Source: Artemia franciscana
Taxonomy: Eukaryota > Arthropoda > Branchiopoda > Anostraca > Artemiidae
Assembly (NCBI RefSeq): GCF_032884065.1
Contig: NC_088863.1
Coordinates: 67,989,750 to 68,053,749 of the forward strand
Direction: 5' to 3'
Length of the DNA stretch: 64,000 bases
Made by a program: the position numbers and the translations under genes. The notes under the pieces are model-generated. The model made no database searches, was not told the origin of the DNA, and saw only the letters and a list, made by a program, of their open reading frames with translations. Within the stretch, counting starts at the first letter, position 1. Every line of letters begins with the position of its first letter. This document shows, one piece after another, positions 12,942 through 24,177 of the stretch.

Positions 12942-13224
12942 AACTTCGGGGATTGTCTTTTCAATATTCTCAGTTAAGCAAGCCATTAGATCAAACTTGA
13001 AATTAATTTCTAGTAAGACTGAGCTTGTAAGAAATAGTAGCAATTATCTTAAAAAAGAGACTAAAACAGTTGGAGGTGAAGTATATACTGGAAAATTACG
13101 AGGTAAACGTTTTTTTGTAACTTTTTCGTTTGTTTGTAACACAGATGATGTGCTGTCTCCCGGTCCATACTCTCAAGAACTGATATTCACAGTCACAAAA
13201 ACTAAAAAATTCACAAGAATTTAA
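12942..13224 (+). CDS. Possible terminal exon of an unknown host gene, copy A
   Basis: A strong splice acceptor (CCACTTTTTTTTAG, ending 12,941) is followed by an open frame to TAA at 13,222. The peptide begins TSGIVFSIFSVKQ and contains GGEVYTGKLRGKRFFVTFSF, VCNTDDVLSPGPYSQEL and ends TKTKKFTRI. The frame requires two bases from the previous exon. There are about 93 codons. I recognise no family; the alternation of short hydrophobic runs suggests beta structure, which is inference only. The preceding exon was not found. It could also be a chance open frame in old repeat DNA. Confidence 0.35.
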
Positions 13225-13593
13225 AGGATGGAATGCTAAGTGTTGGAAAATTTAATGTACAATATACATGGTTAAGGAACCCTTCCCTTGGAGACACGTT
13301 ACTTTACTACGTTACAACACGTTACACGTTACTTGGAGACAAAAACAACTTTTTACAGCTGAAATGTAAGCTGATTAATATAGCTTCTATATATAGAAGT
13401 TCCATATAGACGAAACTTCTCAGCTAAAAATATCCAGGAAGAATATTTCCAAGCATCATTTACCAAGTTTCCTGTTTTATTTTTTGGACTTCAAACGGTA
13501 GCAGAATTAACTAGCTATTATCCCACTTTCAGATACCTTCGGGTTCAAGAGCACCAAACAGTACCAGCCCATGTACCTAAAAATTTAATTCAG

Positions 13594-13609
13594 TGAGAGC
13601 TCTGAGTTA
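13594..13609 (+). pseudogene. Exon-like ORF cut off by the duplication breakpoint (copy A)
   Basis: These 16 bases follow the acceptor-like TTAATTCAG and are the first bases of an open frame that continues for about 230 bp in copy B (34,252-34,485). In copy A the homology stops here and unrelated sequence follows. Confidence 0.4.
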
Positions 13610-13791
13610 GCATAGATACGATTTTTGATCTTATAACAGCCATATAGATTAACGGCCATAGATTGCAACAGATGTAGACTTGTCTTTATGCAATTTTTTT
13701 AAGCCTTGGGTTACAGAAGGTTGCAGAAGGAGTAGAGACAATCAAAAATCATCCTGCCTGCATAGATACGATTTTTGATCTTATAACGGCC
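13610..13791. repeat. 32-bp direct repeat adjacent to the duplication breakpoint
   Basis: The sequence GCATAGATACGATTTTTGAT plus TCTTATAAC(A/G)GCC occurs at 13,610-13,641 and again at 13,760-13,791, 150 bp apart, with one mismatch. The first copy starts exactly at the base where copy A and copy B diverge. Confidence 0.85.
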
Positions 13792-13941
13792 GAGTTAATA
13801 TAGCTCTTTCATAACAGGACAATTATTTCCCTCGAACTGAAATCCTTTGTATCCTAGACATAAAAAGAACTATAGAATAGCGAAAGAAAAACTGGATTTA
13901 AACTTGCAATGTAGGTCCCAAATTGAACCTATTTCTTTTAA

Positions 13942-14181
13942 TTGTCAAAGTCTAATGAACAAAATGAAAAGGTTCAAAAGATTTTTGTCACAAGTGAATC
14001 TTATCAAATAGTTAGTGATAACAAACTCTACGTAAAAAGTAACTTGGGCCAATACTCACCAAAAACTGAATATGGAAATTTTTTGACAATTGGTACACCA
14101 ACAGAATTGGCTGTTTATCCTGAATCTAAATATACAAGTTCATTCAGTTTACTGTTACCGATCAAAAGTTTCTTAATTTAA
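13942..14181 (+). other. Exon-like open frame of unknown function
   Basis: An open frame to TAA at 14,179 encodes a peptide with FVTSESYQIVSDNKLYVKS, LGQYSPKTEYGNFLTIGTP and TELAVYPESKYTSSFSLLLP. It has no ATG at its start and an in-frame stop lies just upstream. A weak acceptor-like site (TTAATTGTCAAAG, ending ~13,950) could open an exon here. Composition looks more protein-like than its surroundings, but no domain is recognised. It has no counterpart after copy B. Confidence 0.3.
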
Positions 14182-14754
14182 CTTTTTTTTAATAGTGTTG
14201 CAAATTCAAACTGTAGGGATTAATTCGCCCCCGATTATTAACATTCCGTGCAAGTACAGAGATTGAAAGTTCATATTCTAGTTCTGGGGTGTATATGATC
14301 AATGCTTTGGCGTTATACAAACGAACGAAAAATAAGCACGAATAAAAATTTCTCCGTTGCTAGAAACACATATTTATAAAAGTGTTCTGAGACGTGTTAT
14401 GGAATAGCTTATCTTTTGTAAAAAAAAATTATAAAAGATAACTTATTGGTCGTTAATCAGGCTCTGTTTAAGTTCGCATCATTATAACATTAGACTTTAT
14501 TTCTGCTTTTCTTAAATCTTGATTAATAAAAAAATTCAACAAAATAGTTTTTCAAATAAATGTAAAGAGCTATAATAAACCAAAAAAGAGATGACATAAA
14601 GTCAAATAATTTTCCAGACGTAAAGCCACCACAAATCACATCAATAAATAAATGAGACACAAAACGAACAGAAATTACAACAAAAAACCAAGTTGACCAA
14701 AACATAATAACGTACTAAGAGGAGTTGGGGTGAAGACCCCATGTCTTCTAAAGA
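14182..14754. other. No gene seen
   Basis: AT-rich, apparently unique sequence. I see no supported feature. Confidence 0.5.
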
Positions 14755-14830
14755 AAATAACTTGTATTTAGAGCGACTCAGCCGAATAGTAACCGAAACT
14801 CTAAACAAGAGCTAAGAGCTCATATGGTAT
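14755..14830 (-). repeat. Fragment of the ~1.65-kb dispersed repeat family
   Basis: GAGCGACTCAGCCGAATAGT and AACCGAAACTCTAAA match the reverse complement of the 20,285-20,340 end of the dispersed repeat. Confidence 0.6.
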
Positions 14831-14889
14831 GAGCTCTGGCAAAACTCTAAGAATCAATAGATTGCTTTAAAAGGAAAATCAGAAGCTTA

Positions 14890-16235
14890 ATGCCCGTTGG
14901 GATTTAAAATAAGTGCTCTGATTCACGAGGTCCTTCTAAATATCAACATTCATTAAGATCCGATCACCCCCTCGTAAGTTAAAAATACCTCAATTTTTCT
15001 AATTTTTCCTCTCCCTTCAGCCCCCCAGATGGTCGAACCGGGAAAACGACTTTATTAAGTAAATTTGTCCAGCTCCCTGGCACGCCTACCAATTTTCATC
15101 ATCCTAGCACGTCCGGAAGCACCAAACTCGCCGAAGCACTGAACCCCCTAACTCCCCCAAGAGAGTGGATCCCGTCCGTTTACGTCAATCATGTATCTAC
15201 AGCATTTATAAGTGTTTTCCAAGATTTACGGTTCCCCCCTCCAACTCCCACCAATGCCAACAGATCTGGTCGGGATTTAAAATAAGAGCTCTGAGACACG
15301 AGTTCCTTCTAAATATCAAATTTCATTAAGATCCGGTCACCCGTTCTTAAGTTACAATACCTCAATTTTCTAATTTTTCCAAATTAACAACCCCCAGCTC
15401 TCCTAAGGAGAACAGATCCATTCCAATTATTTCAATTACATATCTATTACTTGTGCTTATTCTTTCCATCAAGTTTCATCCTGATCTCTCCACTATAAGC
15501 ATTTTCCAAGATCTCCAGTTTCCAAGTTTTCCGGTTTCCCCCTCCAGCTCCCTTCAATGTCACCAGATCTGGTCGTGATTTAAAATGAAAGTGCTATAGC
15601 ACAAAATCCTTCTGAAAATCAATTTTCGTTAAGATTTGATCACCCGTTCGTAGGTTACAAATACCTCATTTTTCCAATTTTTCCGAATTACTCCCCCCCC
15701 CACTCCACCAAAGAGAGTGGATCCGGTCCAGTTATTTCCGTCACATATCTTGGACATGTGCTTATTCTTCTACCAAGTTTCATCCTGATCTCTCTGCTTT
15801 AAGCGTTTTCCAAGATTTCTACCCCCCCCCTAATGACACTGGATCCGGTCTGGATTTAAAATAAGAGATCCTTCTAAATATGAAATATGAAAATTTCCGA
15901 GGTCCTTCTAAATATGAAAGTTCATTAAGATCCGATCACTCCTTCGTAAGTTAAAAATACCACATTTTTTCTAATTTTTCAGAATTAACTCCCCCCCCCC
16001 CAACTCCACCAAAGAGAGCGGATCCGTTCCGGTTATGTCAATCATGTATCTAGGACTTGTGCTTATTTTCCCCTCCAAGTTTCATCCCGGTCCCTCCACT
16101 CTAAGCGTTTTCCAAGATTTTAGCCCCTCCCCCCGATTCCCCCAATGTCACCGGATCTGGTCGGGGTTCAAAATAAAGGCTCTGAGACACAATATCCTTC
16201 CAAATATCACCAAGTGCACCTTGGCAACAAGACCG
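14890..16235. repeat. Degenerate ~300-bp tandem array (about five units)
   Basis: The block GGATTTAAAATAAGAGCTCT followed by GAGACACGAGTTCCTTCTAA recurs near 14,896, 15,270, 15,567, 15,846 and 16,158. Between repeats come AAGATCCGATCACCC, GTAAGTTAAAAATACCTCA, a C-run, ACCAAAGAGAGTGGATCC and CAAGTTTCATCCTGATCTCT. Spacing is about 370, 297, 280 and 312 bp. The units are old and diverged. No coding function is seen; short open frames here are artefacts of the array. Confidence 0.85.
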
Positions 16236-16900
16236 TAAACCTCCTGGACCAGATCCTGGGAAAAAAAAGTCCTGCCATTAGCCAGTAGCTATAAACGTTT
16301 TTACTGATAATGTAAGAGAAACTGATTTTATTACGTCCTCGGTAATTCCTTAGACCACACTGCTTTTACGTTTATAATCAAATCGAAACAAAATTGTAGA
16401 AAACGGGTAAACAAAATAAATCAAGAAAAGGAGGAAAAACACTAACTCAGTAAAAAAAGTGAAAACAAAAGAAAAGAAAAAGCTTGCATCTCAAAAGTGA
16501 AAAATATTCAACTTTGTTTACCAGAAATCAAACCAACAAGTCTTGCATTGTGCTAGCTGCTAGAAGATGACAAAAGCAGATATTTTCTAATAAGTGTCCA
16601 TAATATTTCTGAGCCGATTGATAAAACCATCAAAAAAACAACTCGATCCTTTTTCTAGTGAGGGGACAGACGTATCACTTTATTCCCCAGACAATTCCAC
16701 TCCACTGGGAATCCTCCCATCTGGAAATCCCCCCCCCCCGGAGAGAATTCTTCTGTTACTGAAAATTCCACTAATTTGATTCCTTGGTGTGCAACTCCTG
16801 TTTATATTGTGCCTCGAATGTTTTCCTTCACAAAAGACACAGTTGAACGTTTATCAGCAACGTAGCTAATTTTCTTTTTCACATGGTTTTTCAGATTCAT
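16236..16900. other. No gene seen
   Basis: Sequence between the tandem array and the 3' end of the minus-strand gene. I see no supported element. Confidence 0.5.
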
Positions 16901-16906
16901 TTTATT
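16901..16906 (-). promoter_or_regulatory. Candidate polyadenylation signal AATAAA
   Basis: TTTATT on the plus strand gives AATAAA on the minus strand, about 190 bases after the stop codon of the exon at 17,098-17,216. That is a plausible 3' UTR length. Confidence 0.4.
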
Positions 16907-17097
16907 TTCTATTTTTTTTTCTAAATATTTTACTCAGGAAGTTGGCTTTTCCAGGACTCACGTTTTCTTCAATTGCTTCTTCAATTACTGATTTAAATGT
17001 CTCTCTTGGTATTTTTTTCAGACATATTTTTTGAGTTGATTTTTTTTTTGATCAAATCTGTGAAATGCTTTTTAAACTATCTCAAGGCTCCGTAGCC

Positions 17098-17216
17098 TTA
17101 CTGGCCATCAAGTGTACCTCCATAAGCTGGTTGGGCAACAGGAGCAGCTTCATAGCCAGGCTCAGCGTGATGATGGTGATGAGCTTCTGGGACAGATTGA
17201 TCAGCTGCTTGTGGTG
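17098..17216 (-). CDS. Terminal exon of a host gene, His/Ala/Pro-rich protein
   Basis: On the minus strand a good acceptor (TTATTTTTAATATTCTAG) is followed by an exon that starts with two bases of a split codon and then PQAADQSVPEAHHHHHAEPG, YEAAPVAQPAYGG and TLDGQ before TAA. The run of five histidines and the Ala-Pro-Tyr-Gly composition resemble extracellular or cuticular arthropod proteins, but no domain such as a chitin-binding consensus is visible in this 38-residue tail. The product is therefore unnamed. Upstream exons should lie at higher coordinates. The next 3 kb in that direction are mostly MITEs, so they are probably beyond 20.5 kb or were separated by rearrangement. Confidence 0.65.
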
Positions 17217-17833
17217 CTAGAATATTAAAAATAATTGAAAATAAGTACAGTATTAAATAAGCTTTTGAAATAAATTTATATCAAACATTGTTTTTATGGC
17301 TTTGAGCTCAGGAAAAAGAATGTTTAGAGAAGTATAAAACAAGACACTATTTTGCTCTTTGATATCATATAAAGAATTTGATATTTAGTTTCAATTTTGA
17401 TATTTAGTTTTGATTTCAATTAGAGAGTTAAACTTATTTGAACTCGAAACCAACGTATATGTGAACTGGGCCAATTTTGCTGGCTGGACGGTAGGAATTT
17501 TGTTTGGAATTTTTTCTTAACAAGAGTTGGCAAATATTCAACGAATTTGAACAAGCATGTTGATAGCATGGCACAGGTTATTGGAAAAATACTGCTTAGG
17601 AATTCATCTGGTTACCTAAGGTTAGCTTAAACATCATCAGGTTTACAAATATAACAAGGAATTACAATAAAAAAGAAAAATTTGATTTTTCCACTATTTT
17701 GTAAAAAAGAAAATTGAATTCAAGACATAAAGTAAAGGTATCGTTTACGGTAAATTCTGACATTGGTTAACCACATCAAGTTTTCTTTTTTTTTTTCTCT
17801 CAATCGCTGTGTTATTTGGTTCCATCTAAGAAA
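17217..17833. other. Probable intron of the minus-strand gene
   Basis: AT-rich sequence directly upstream (minus sense) of the acceptor at 17,217-17,218. I see no exon-like frame with splice sites. Confidence 0.4.
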
Positions 17834-18181
17834 TAATTAAATAAAAAACAAGTTTTTCAACTGAAAGTAAGGAGCAATATTAGACTTTAAATGAACAAAA
17901 ATTATTACGTATGTGAGGGGGGGGGGGGTTCTTCCCTTCGTCAACACCTCGCTCTTTATGCTAAATTCGAATTTTTTTTCAATTCATTATGAAGGATTCA
18001 CTGAATCACAAAGGCTGTTTAATTAGAATAAATAGATCTTTTGAAAGTACTAAAATAACTTTAGCATAAAGGGCGAAGTATTGACGAGGGGAAAACCCCC
18101 TCATATACCTAATAATTTGTGTTTGTTTTAAGTTTTAATGTTTCCTTCAGTTGAAAAAATTTGTGTCTTTTAATTTAATTA
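17834..18181. mobile_element. MITE of the fold-back family
   Basis: About 348 bp starting TAATTAAATAAAAAACAAG and ending TTTAATTTAATT. The arms are recognisable but more diverged than at 6,177. The interior includes GAATCACAAAGGCTGTTTAA, absent from the short form. Confidence 0.75.
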
Positions 18182-18420
18182 AATAAAAAAAAAACAAGTT
18201 TTTTTTTAACTGAAAGTAAGGAGCGACATTAAAACTTAAAACTAACAGAAATTACTCCGTCTATGAAAGGGGATGTTGCTCCCTCAACGTCCCACTCTTT
18301 ACGCTAAAGTTCTTCAACTGAAAGTAAGAAGCAACGTTAAAACTTAAAACGAACAGAAATATTTCGTATATAAGGGGGCATTGCCATCCTCAATCCCTTG
18401 CTCTTTAAGCTAAACTTTGA
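18182..18420. mobile_element. Two tandem left arms of the MITE family
   Basis: Two successive left-arm copies (AACTGAAAGTAAGGAGCGAC... and CAACTGAAAGTAAGAAGCAAC...) each run to the GCTCTTTA(C/A)GCTAAA box. No matching right arm follows either one. Confidence 0.65.
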
Positions 18421-18687
18421 CTTTTTTACTCAGTTCCTTAAGAACGACTGCTGAAATACAAGGGCCGTGGAATTGCAATGCGAATTTTTTTTTAAGTGTG
18501 TCAATGTATTTGGCATTATCATATTCATTTAAAAAGGGCATGAGATACGGTAATTTCTTTCTAATGTATTTTAAGACTTCACCTCAGTTCTCACACTGTA
18601 AACTCTAGCAATCAAAAATAAGCAACTATCACTATATTTGGGCCCATGTAAGAATTACACCGTGTGAAATTTGTGTTCTTGTTGTTG

Positions 18688-18988
18688 ATTAAATAAAAAG
18701 AAAACTAGTTTTTTGAACTGTAAGTAAGGAGCAACATTAAAACTTAAAACGAACAGAAATTACTCCGTATATGAAATGGGTTGTCCCCTACTCAACGCCT
18801 CACTCTTTACGCTAAAGTTTGACTCTTTGCCACAATTCTACTTTTTAAAACAATTAAAAGCTTTAGCGTAAAGAGCGATGCGTTGAGGAGGGGACAACCC
18901 ATTTCATATACGGAGTAATTTCTGTTCGTTTTAAGTTTTAATGTCGCTCCTTACTTACAGTTAAAAAACTAGTTTTTTTTATTTAATT
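18688..18988. mobile_element. Near-perfect palindromic MITE
   Basis: About 301 bp from ATTAAATAAAAAGAAAACTA to the mirrored TTTTTTTATTTAATT. The arms match almost completely, including ATATGAAATGGGTTGTCCCC against its complement. It marks the left end of the longer repeat that runs to about 20,370. Confidence 0.85.
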
Positions 18989-20370
18989 TCTGAACGTTTT
19001 GAATTAATGCATGTTTGATTTTGGCTCTCTACACATAAATTATTAAAATGAAATTTGCATATTAATTCCTTTTTTGGCTAAATGGCTTTCTCTTAGTTTT
19101 GATTAGACGATTTTGAGAAATATGGGGTGGGGGAGGAGCCCAAGTTGCCCTCCAATTTTTCGGTTACATAAAAAGGCAACTATAATTTTTAATTTTTAAC
19201 GAACGCTTCTATTAGTAAAAAATATACGTAACTTAAGAATTAACCGACGTAACAAATTTTTATGTTCTTATATTTTTATTATGTATATAAGGGGGTTTGT
19301 ACTCTCGTTAATGCCTCGCTCTTTACACTAAGTCGTAAGTTTTGTCTCGATTCTTTAAGAATGACCCCTGAATCAGAAAAGCCGTAGAGTAAATAGTTGA
19401 AATTACTAAAAATACTTTAGCATCAAAAGCGAGGTATTTATCTCCTCCTAAACACCTCGCTCTTTATGCTAAAGTATTTTTGGAACCCATCTTATGCGTA
19501 ATAATCTCTGTTCGTTTTAAGTTTCAATGTTACTCCTTACTTTCAATGGAAAAAACTTTTTCATGTTCATTTTTCATTGTTTTTTTTATAGTAGTTTTAG
19601 AAAATCCTGCGCCCTTTTCATTGAATTTCTCTTCCTCCATGACATATTTCTCAAGGAAAGATCCTCCCACATAGCCCCCTCCCCTCAGCCCCACCCCCAA
19701 AAGCAAAACATCCTCCTGAAAACGTCTGTATACTTCCCAATAACCATTATTATATGTAAACACTGGTCAAAGTTTGTGACTTGCAGTCCCTTCCCCAGGG
19801 ACTGTTGGGAGCAAGTCATTCTCAAAAACATAGTTATTATGGTTTTTGACTATGCGGAATAAAATGGCTATCTCAAAATTTTGATCTGTTTACTTTGGAG
19901 AAAAAATGAGCGTGGGAGGGGGCCTAGGTGCCCTCCAATTTCTTGGGTCACTTAAAAAGCGCACTAGAACTTTTCATTTCCGTTAGAATGAGCCCTCTTG
20001 AGACATCTTGCACCCGTGATTTGTCTTCTGGCAAAAAATATGAAATTCTACATTTTTGTAGATAGGAGCTTCAAATTTTTGCTAGAAGGTTCTCTGATGC
20101 GCCAAATGCGATGGTGTGATTTTCGTTAAGATTCTATGACTTTTACGGGGTGTTTCCTTCTATTTTCCAAAATAAGGCAAATTTTCTCAGGCTCGTAACC
20201 TTTGATGACAAAGATTAATTTTGATGAAACTTATAATATTTAAAATCAGCATGAAAATTCGATTCTGTGATGTATATTTTAGCATAAAAACTCCGTTTTT
20301 TAGAGTTTCGTTTACTATTGAGCAGGGTCGCTCCTTACTACATTACCACGAACTGTTTGATATGATTAGA
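18988..20370 (+). repeat. Long dispersed repeat linked to the MITE (~1.65 kb with it)
   Basis: Collinear with 35,390-36,750 and, in part, with 42,040-42,310 (plus) and 60,072-60,760 (minus). Shared blocks include GGAGGAGCCCAAGTTGCCCT, CTTCCCAATAACCATTA, CTATCTCAAAATTTTGATC, GTGGGAGGGGGCCTAGGTG, CATTTTTGTAGATAGGAGCT and CACGAACTGTTTGAT at the end. It encodes no clear protein. It may be one large non-autonomous DNA element with MITE-like arms, or a composite. Confidence 0.75.
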
Positions 20371-20540
20371 TATTCAGGCCTGAAGACATTTCAATTAAGG
20401 TTATAGAAACTCAAATGCATATACATTGTAGATTTTCTTGCTGATTCACACTGGGGGGCTATTGCAGGAAAATGTCGCTGACATTTATTTCAATGTTTTG
20501 TTTAAGTAAAATGATTCACTGCCTATTTTGTAAATTGTAT

Positions 20541-20575
20541 ATACTACTACTACAACTACTACTACTATTAACAAC
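20541..20575. repeat. (CTA)n-type simple repeat at the LINE 3' end
   Basis: A run of ACTACTACTACA-type triplets. On the minus strand it follows the 3' end of the RTE-type LINE, which commonly ends in a short simple repeat. Confidence 0.6.
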
Positions 20576-20922
20576 TCACTGCTGCACCAAGCCGCGTGAG
20601 GCCAACACAGATACGCACGCTCCTCTTCCATTCCAATTTATTCAAATCCTCCCTCTTTACACCCTGCCAGGGAGTTCCAATTTCCTTTATATATTTCTTT
20701 ATGCCGTCCTTCTACCCCAGACGAGGACGACCTGCGTTTCGTTTAGCCCTTGACGGTTGTCTGAAAGGACAATCTTTGGCAATCTGTCATCTTTCTTCCG
20801 CAAGACGTGCCCTAGCCATCTCAACTTTTCTTTCTTTTCAGCCCTAGAAAGCGAGATTTGACCACATTTTTCGTTCAGCCTACTGTTTGAAATACGGTCA
20901 GTCAGCCGGGTGCCTAGAAGAA
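20576..20922 (-). pseudogene. RTE-type LINE C-terminal part with 3' end (copy B)
   Basis: Same coding remnant as 1-294, here with the LINE 3' region visible up to the (CTA)n tail. Bases 20,909-20,922 are the target duplication of the PLE. One of the few substitutions relative to copy A lies here (LSDNRQGLN for LSDNRLGLN). Confidence 0.85.
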
Positions 20923-20983
20923 ACAAATACAACGTAGAAACAATAGGGAAAGTTTTTTCAAGACAATGGAAATTATTTATGTA

Positions 20984-21018
20984 GATATTTCGGCCCTATG
21001 TCCAAGGGCCGTCTTCAG
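20984..21018 (-). ncRNA. Hammerhead-like motif, PLE 5' pseudo-LTR (copy B)
   Basis: Identical to the motif at 356-390, with the CTGAAGA box intact. Confidence 0.5.
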
Positions 21019-21245
21019 CACAATACAATACTATATATATATATAAAAGAACTTACATCAAATTGTGAGAATTAAAACTGAATATAAAAACACTTATTGA
21101 AACATTTTTTTTTTAAATATAGCCCTAGCATCCTTACTTCAGCGAAAATTAGGCCGAACTTACATAGGGCCGAAATATCTACATAAATAATTTCCATTGT
21201 CTTGAAAAAACTTTCCCTATTGTTTCTACGTTGTATTTGTTTGTT

Positions 21246-23843
21246 ATGGAAAGGCAGTGTGGTCTTCGTCGCTATTTTCGTCTAGCTTATGAGGAGCAGT
21301 TGACCTATGATATCTTTTATTTTATTAGTCTAGGTAAAAAACATGCTAATATTATCAATCAACAAAAATTTTTAGAATCCTGTAGAAAGGAAAACCTTAT
21401 TCCCAAGTCTTTAAGATATAAATTACATTTAAATACCCGAAAAGAAGCGCAATTTGCCCATACACTACAGTTAAAAACCCTAGTCCATATTATTAAGGAC
21501 AAAAAACAGAAACGACATATTATTTCTTCAGAGAGAAAATCGTTGGAAACTTTTTTGCTGGAAAACCTGTCCACCGTTGATTTTGCTCAAGTTGTTAGAT
21601 TAGAAAGGAATTTGTTTAGCCACGATTTTCGCTTGTCCAAGGAACGCCTCTATAAAAAATTAGAAGGCTTACGAAATGAATCTTCGATGAGAAACCGTGT
21701 TTATTCTCCAAGATTCACTCCTGGGCCTGCTATCGTTAACCTCTCTTCTAAAACATTGGAACCCCAGGAAATCGAAACACTAGAAAAAGGTCCAAAATTT
21801 TCTTTTCTACCAAAACAGGTTCCTGTGGCAGATATAGTTTCCTCTCTAGAGTCCGCTTTGCATAAACACTATCCTTCTGTCTCTAACCCGGATGAAGTTA
21901 GATCTGGTCTAATAAATATCCTCTATAATAGCCAAAAAAAGTTTAAGCCTCCTACCAATTCCACACCGGAAAATTTGCATGACATAAAAATACTATCTAA
22001 TCTCCGAAAAGATCCTTCTATTATAATAACTAAAGCAGACAAAAGCAATTCACTTGTTGTCATGAATACAACAGACTATTACAACAAAATTCTTTCGCAT
22101 TTAAATGACACAATTACATATCAAACAATAACTCATGATCCTACTGATCAGTTCACTAATAATATTATAAATGAATTAAAGCAGCTAAAAAAAATGGTAA
22201 AATCACCCCACAACTATACAATAAATTTTTTCCCCGTGGTAGTTTCTGTCCTAAACTCTACGGTTTACCAAAAATACATAAACAGGGTATTCCCTTAAGA
22301 CCTATTGTAGCTTGTACTAAAGCTCCCGCTGCCAATATTGGAAAATGGCTTTGTGCAGCTTTCAAACCTTTATTGTATTCTCAAAATTCCTATATTCATA
22401 ACTCGGCAGATTTGGTTAAAAAACTTAGCAACACAAGTATTTCAGAAAACACAATAGTTAGTAGTTTCGACATTGTTTCCATGTACACAAATATAGATGT
22501 AACTATTTCAGAGGAATTATTAAAAAACAAAATAGAAGAAAATTACCACTTGATCGAGACTTCAGCAACAGAAATTGATTGTGAAGTTTTAATGACTCTT
22601 GTTAAAATTTGTAATAAGTTTTCTATGTATTTTCAATTTCGCGATTCTTTTTATCAGCAAAAAAATGGATTACCCATGGGGGCACCTTTATCCGGGCTAC
22701 TAGCAAATATTTACGTCGAGAATCTTGAGAATTGGGCATTGAATTCTTATTTTCTAAAACATATCTATTGGGGTCGTTATATGGATGACGTAATTTCACT
22801 TTGGAATTATGGGGAAGCTGAACTTCGGGGCTTCTTAGATCATCTTAACACTTATGACCGAAATTTGCAGTTCACCCTTGAAGTTGAAATTGAAAATAAA
22901 CTACCGTTTTTAGATGTATTAATTATTCGTAATGCTGATGAACTGGATTTTACTATATATCGAAAGCCAACACAAAACAATAGATATCTTCACTTTAATT
23001 CAAATCACCCCCCACAAGTTAAAAGAGCAGTTGTAATTTCCCTCATTGATCGTGCCCTAAATATTTGCTCCCATTCATATATAAATGCAGAAATAAATTT
23101 TATCAGAGATATTCTTTTTGGTAATGGATACCCCATTCCTTTTGTAAATAAAATAATTAGCCGTAGAATAAAAAGACATTCTTGTAAAATCGAAGAAGAT
23201 ACTTCACAATGTGAGGCTATTGATAAGCCCTCAAATATTGTCTATCTTCCGTATATCCCAAAGATTACAACAAAATTAAAAAATATTTGCATAAAAAATA
23301 ATCTGTACGTAGTTATTTACTAATAATTTTAAAATCATCAATTTCTTAAATTCGGGTAAAGATAAGACCCCAGTTACTCGCCAAAGAGGGGTCTATCAAA
23401 TACCCTGTGATTGCGGAAAATACTATGTCGGCAGGACCCATCAGAATCTAGACAAAAGGTTACAACAGCATAAAAATGACATAGACAAGGCCTTAATTTC
23501 AAATGGTTCCAACAACTCCTTTGATTCTGCTCTAGGTTGGCATATATTTAATAATCCATCCCACATGATACTTTTTGAAAACTCTTCACTCATTAGTAAT
23601 GATTTGGGAATAAAACAGGTGGTTCGAGAATCAATTGAAATTAATCTCAAAATAAATAAAAATATTTCTTTGAACAGGGACTTGGGGGAATACTCACTAA
23701 ATTCTTTATACTCAAATTTAATTAAAAATGATCTAACAAAATATTTTACTAAACCAATTTATAATAGTACTGAACCAACTACGAAAAGGCCTTTGAGACA
23801 GGCTGCTAAACAAGCAAGATTAGCTTTAAGAAATTGCATCTAA
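21246..23843 (+). pseudogene. PLE reverse transcriptase-GIY-YIG polyprotein, copy B
   Basis: Carries the same two frameshifts as copy A (near 22,228 and 23,315), so the element was dead before the duplication. Only one amino-acid change was noticed in the first segment (NRVYSP for NRIYSP), plus silent changes in the RT segment. Confidence 0.9.
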
Positions 23844-24040
23844 TCATTTTATTCTCTTTAGTTTGAATGAGTTTATATTTCTTCATTTCATTCTTTTCGC
23901 CAGTCCTGGTTGAACTTCGCTGAAGTAAGGATGCTAGGGCTATATTTAAAAAAAAAATGTTTCAATAAGTGTTTTTATATTCAGTTTTAATTCTCACAAT
24001 TTGATGTAAGTTCTTTTATATATATATGTAGTATTGTATT

Positions 24041-24078
24041 GTAATGAAGACGGCCCTTGGACATAGGGCCGAAATATC
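24041..24078 (+). ncRNA. Hammerhead-like motif, damaged, PLE 3' pseudo-LTR (copy B)
   Basis: Same ATGAAGA change as at 3,413-3,450. The neighbouring TA run differs by one base. Confidence 0.45.
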
Positions 24079-24177
24079 TACATAAATAATTTCCATTGTC
24101 TTGAAAAAACTTTCCCTATTGTTTCTACGTTGTATTTGTTTGTTATGGAAAGGCAGTGTGGTCTTCGTCGCTATTTT

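Larger units (their letters stand above)
20923..24177 (+). mobile_element. Penelope-like retroelement, copy B
   Basis: Nearly identical to 295-3,549, with the same flanking 14-bp target duplication (20,909-20,922 and 24,178-24,191). It was therefore carried by the segmental duplication and did not transpose separately. Confidence 0.9.

Noticed and set aside
19527-19862. Overlapping open frames near 19.5-19.9 kb
   Set aside because: They lie entirely in the dispersed repeat and are broken in the collinear copy at ~35.9-36.2 kb.
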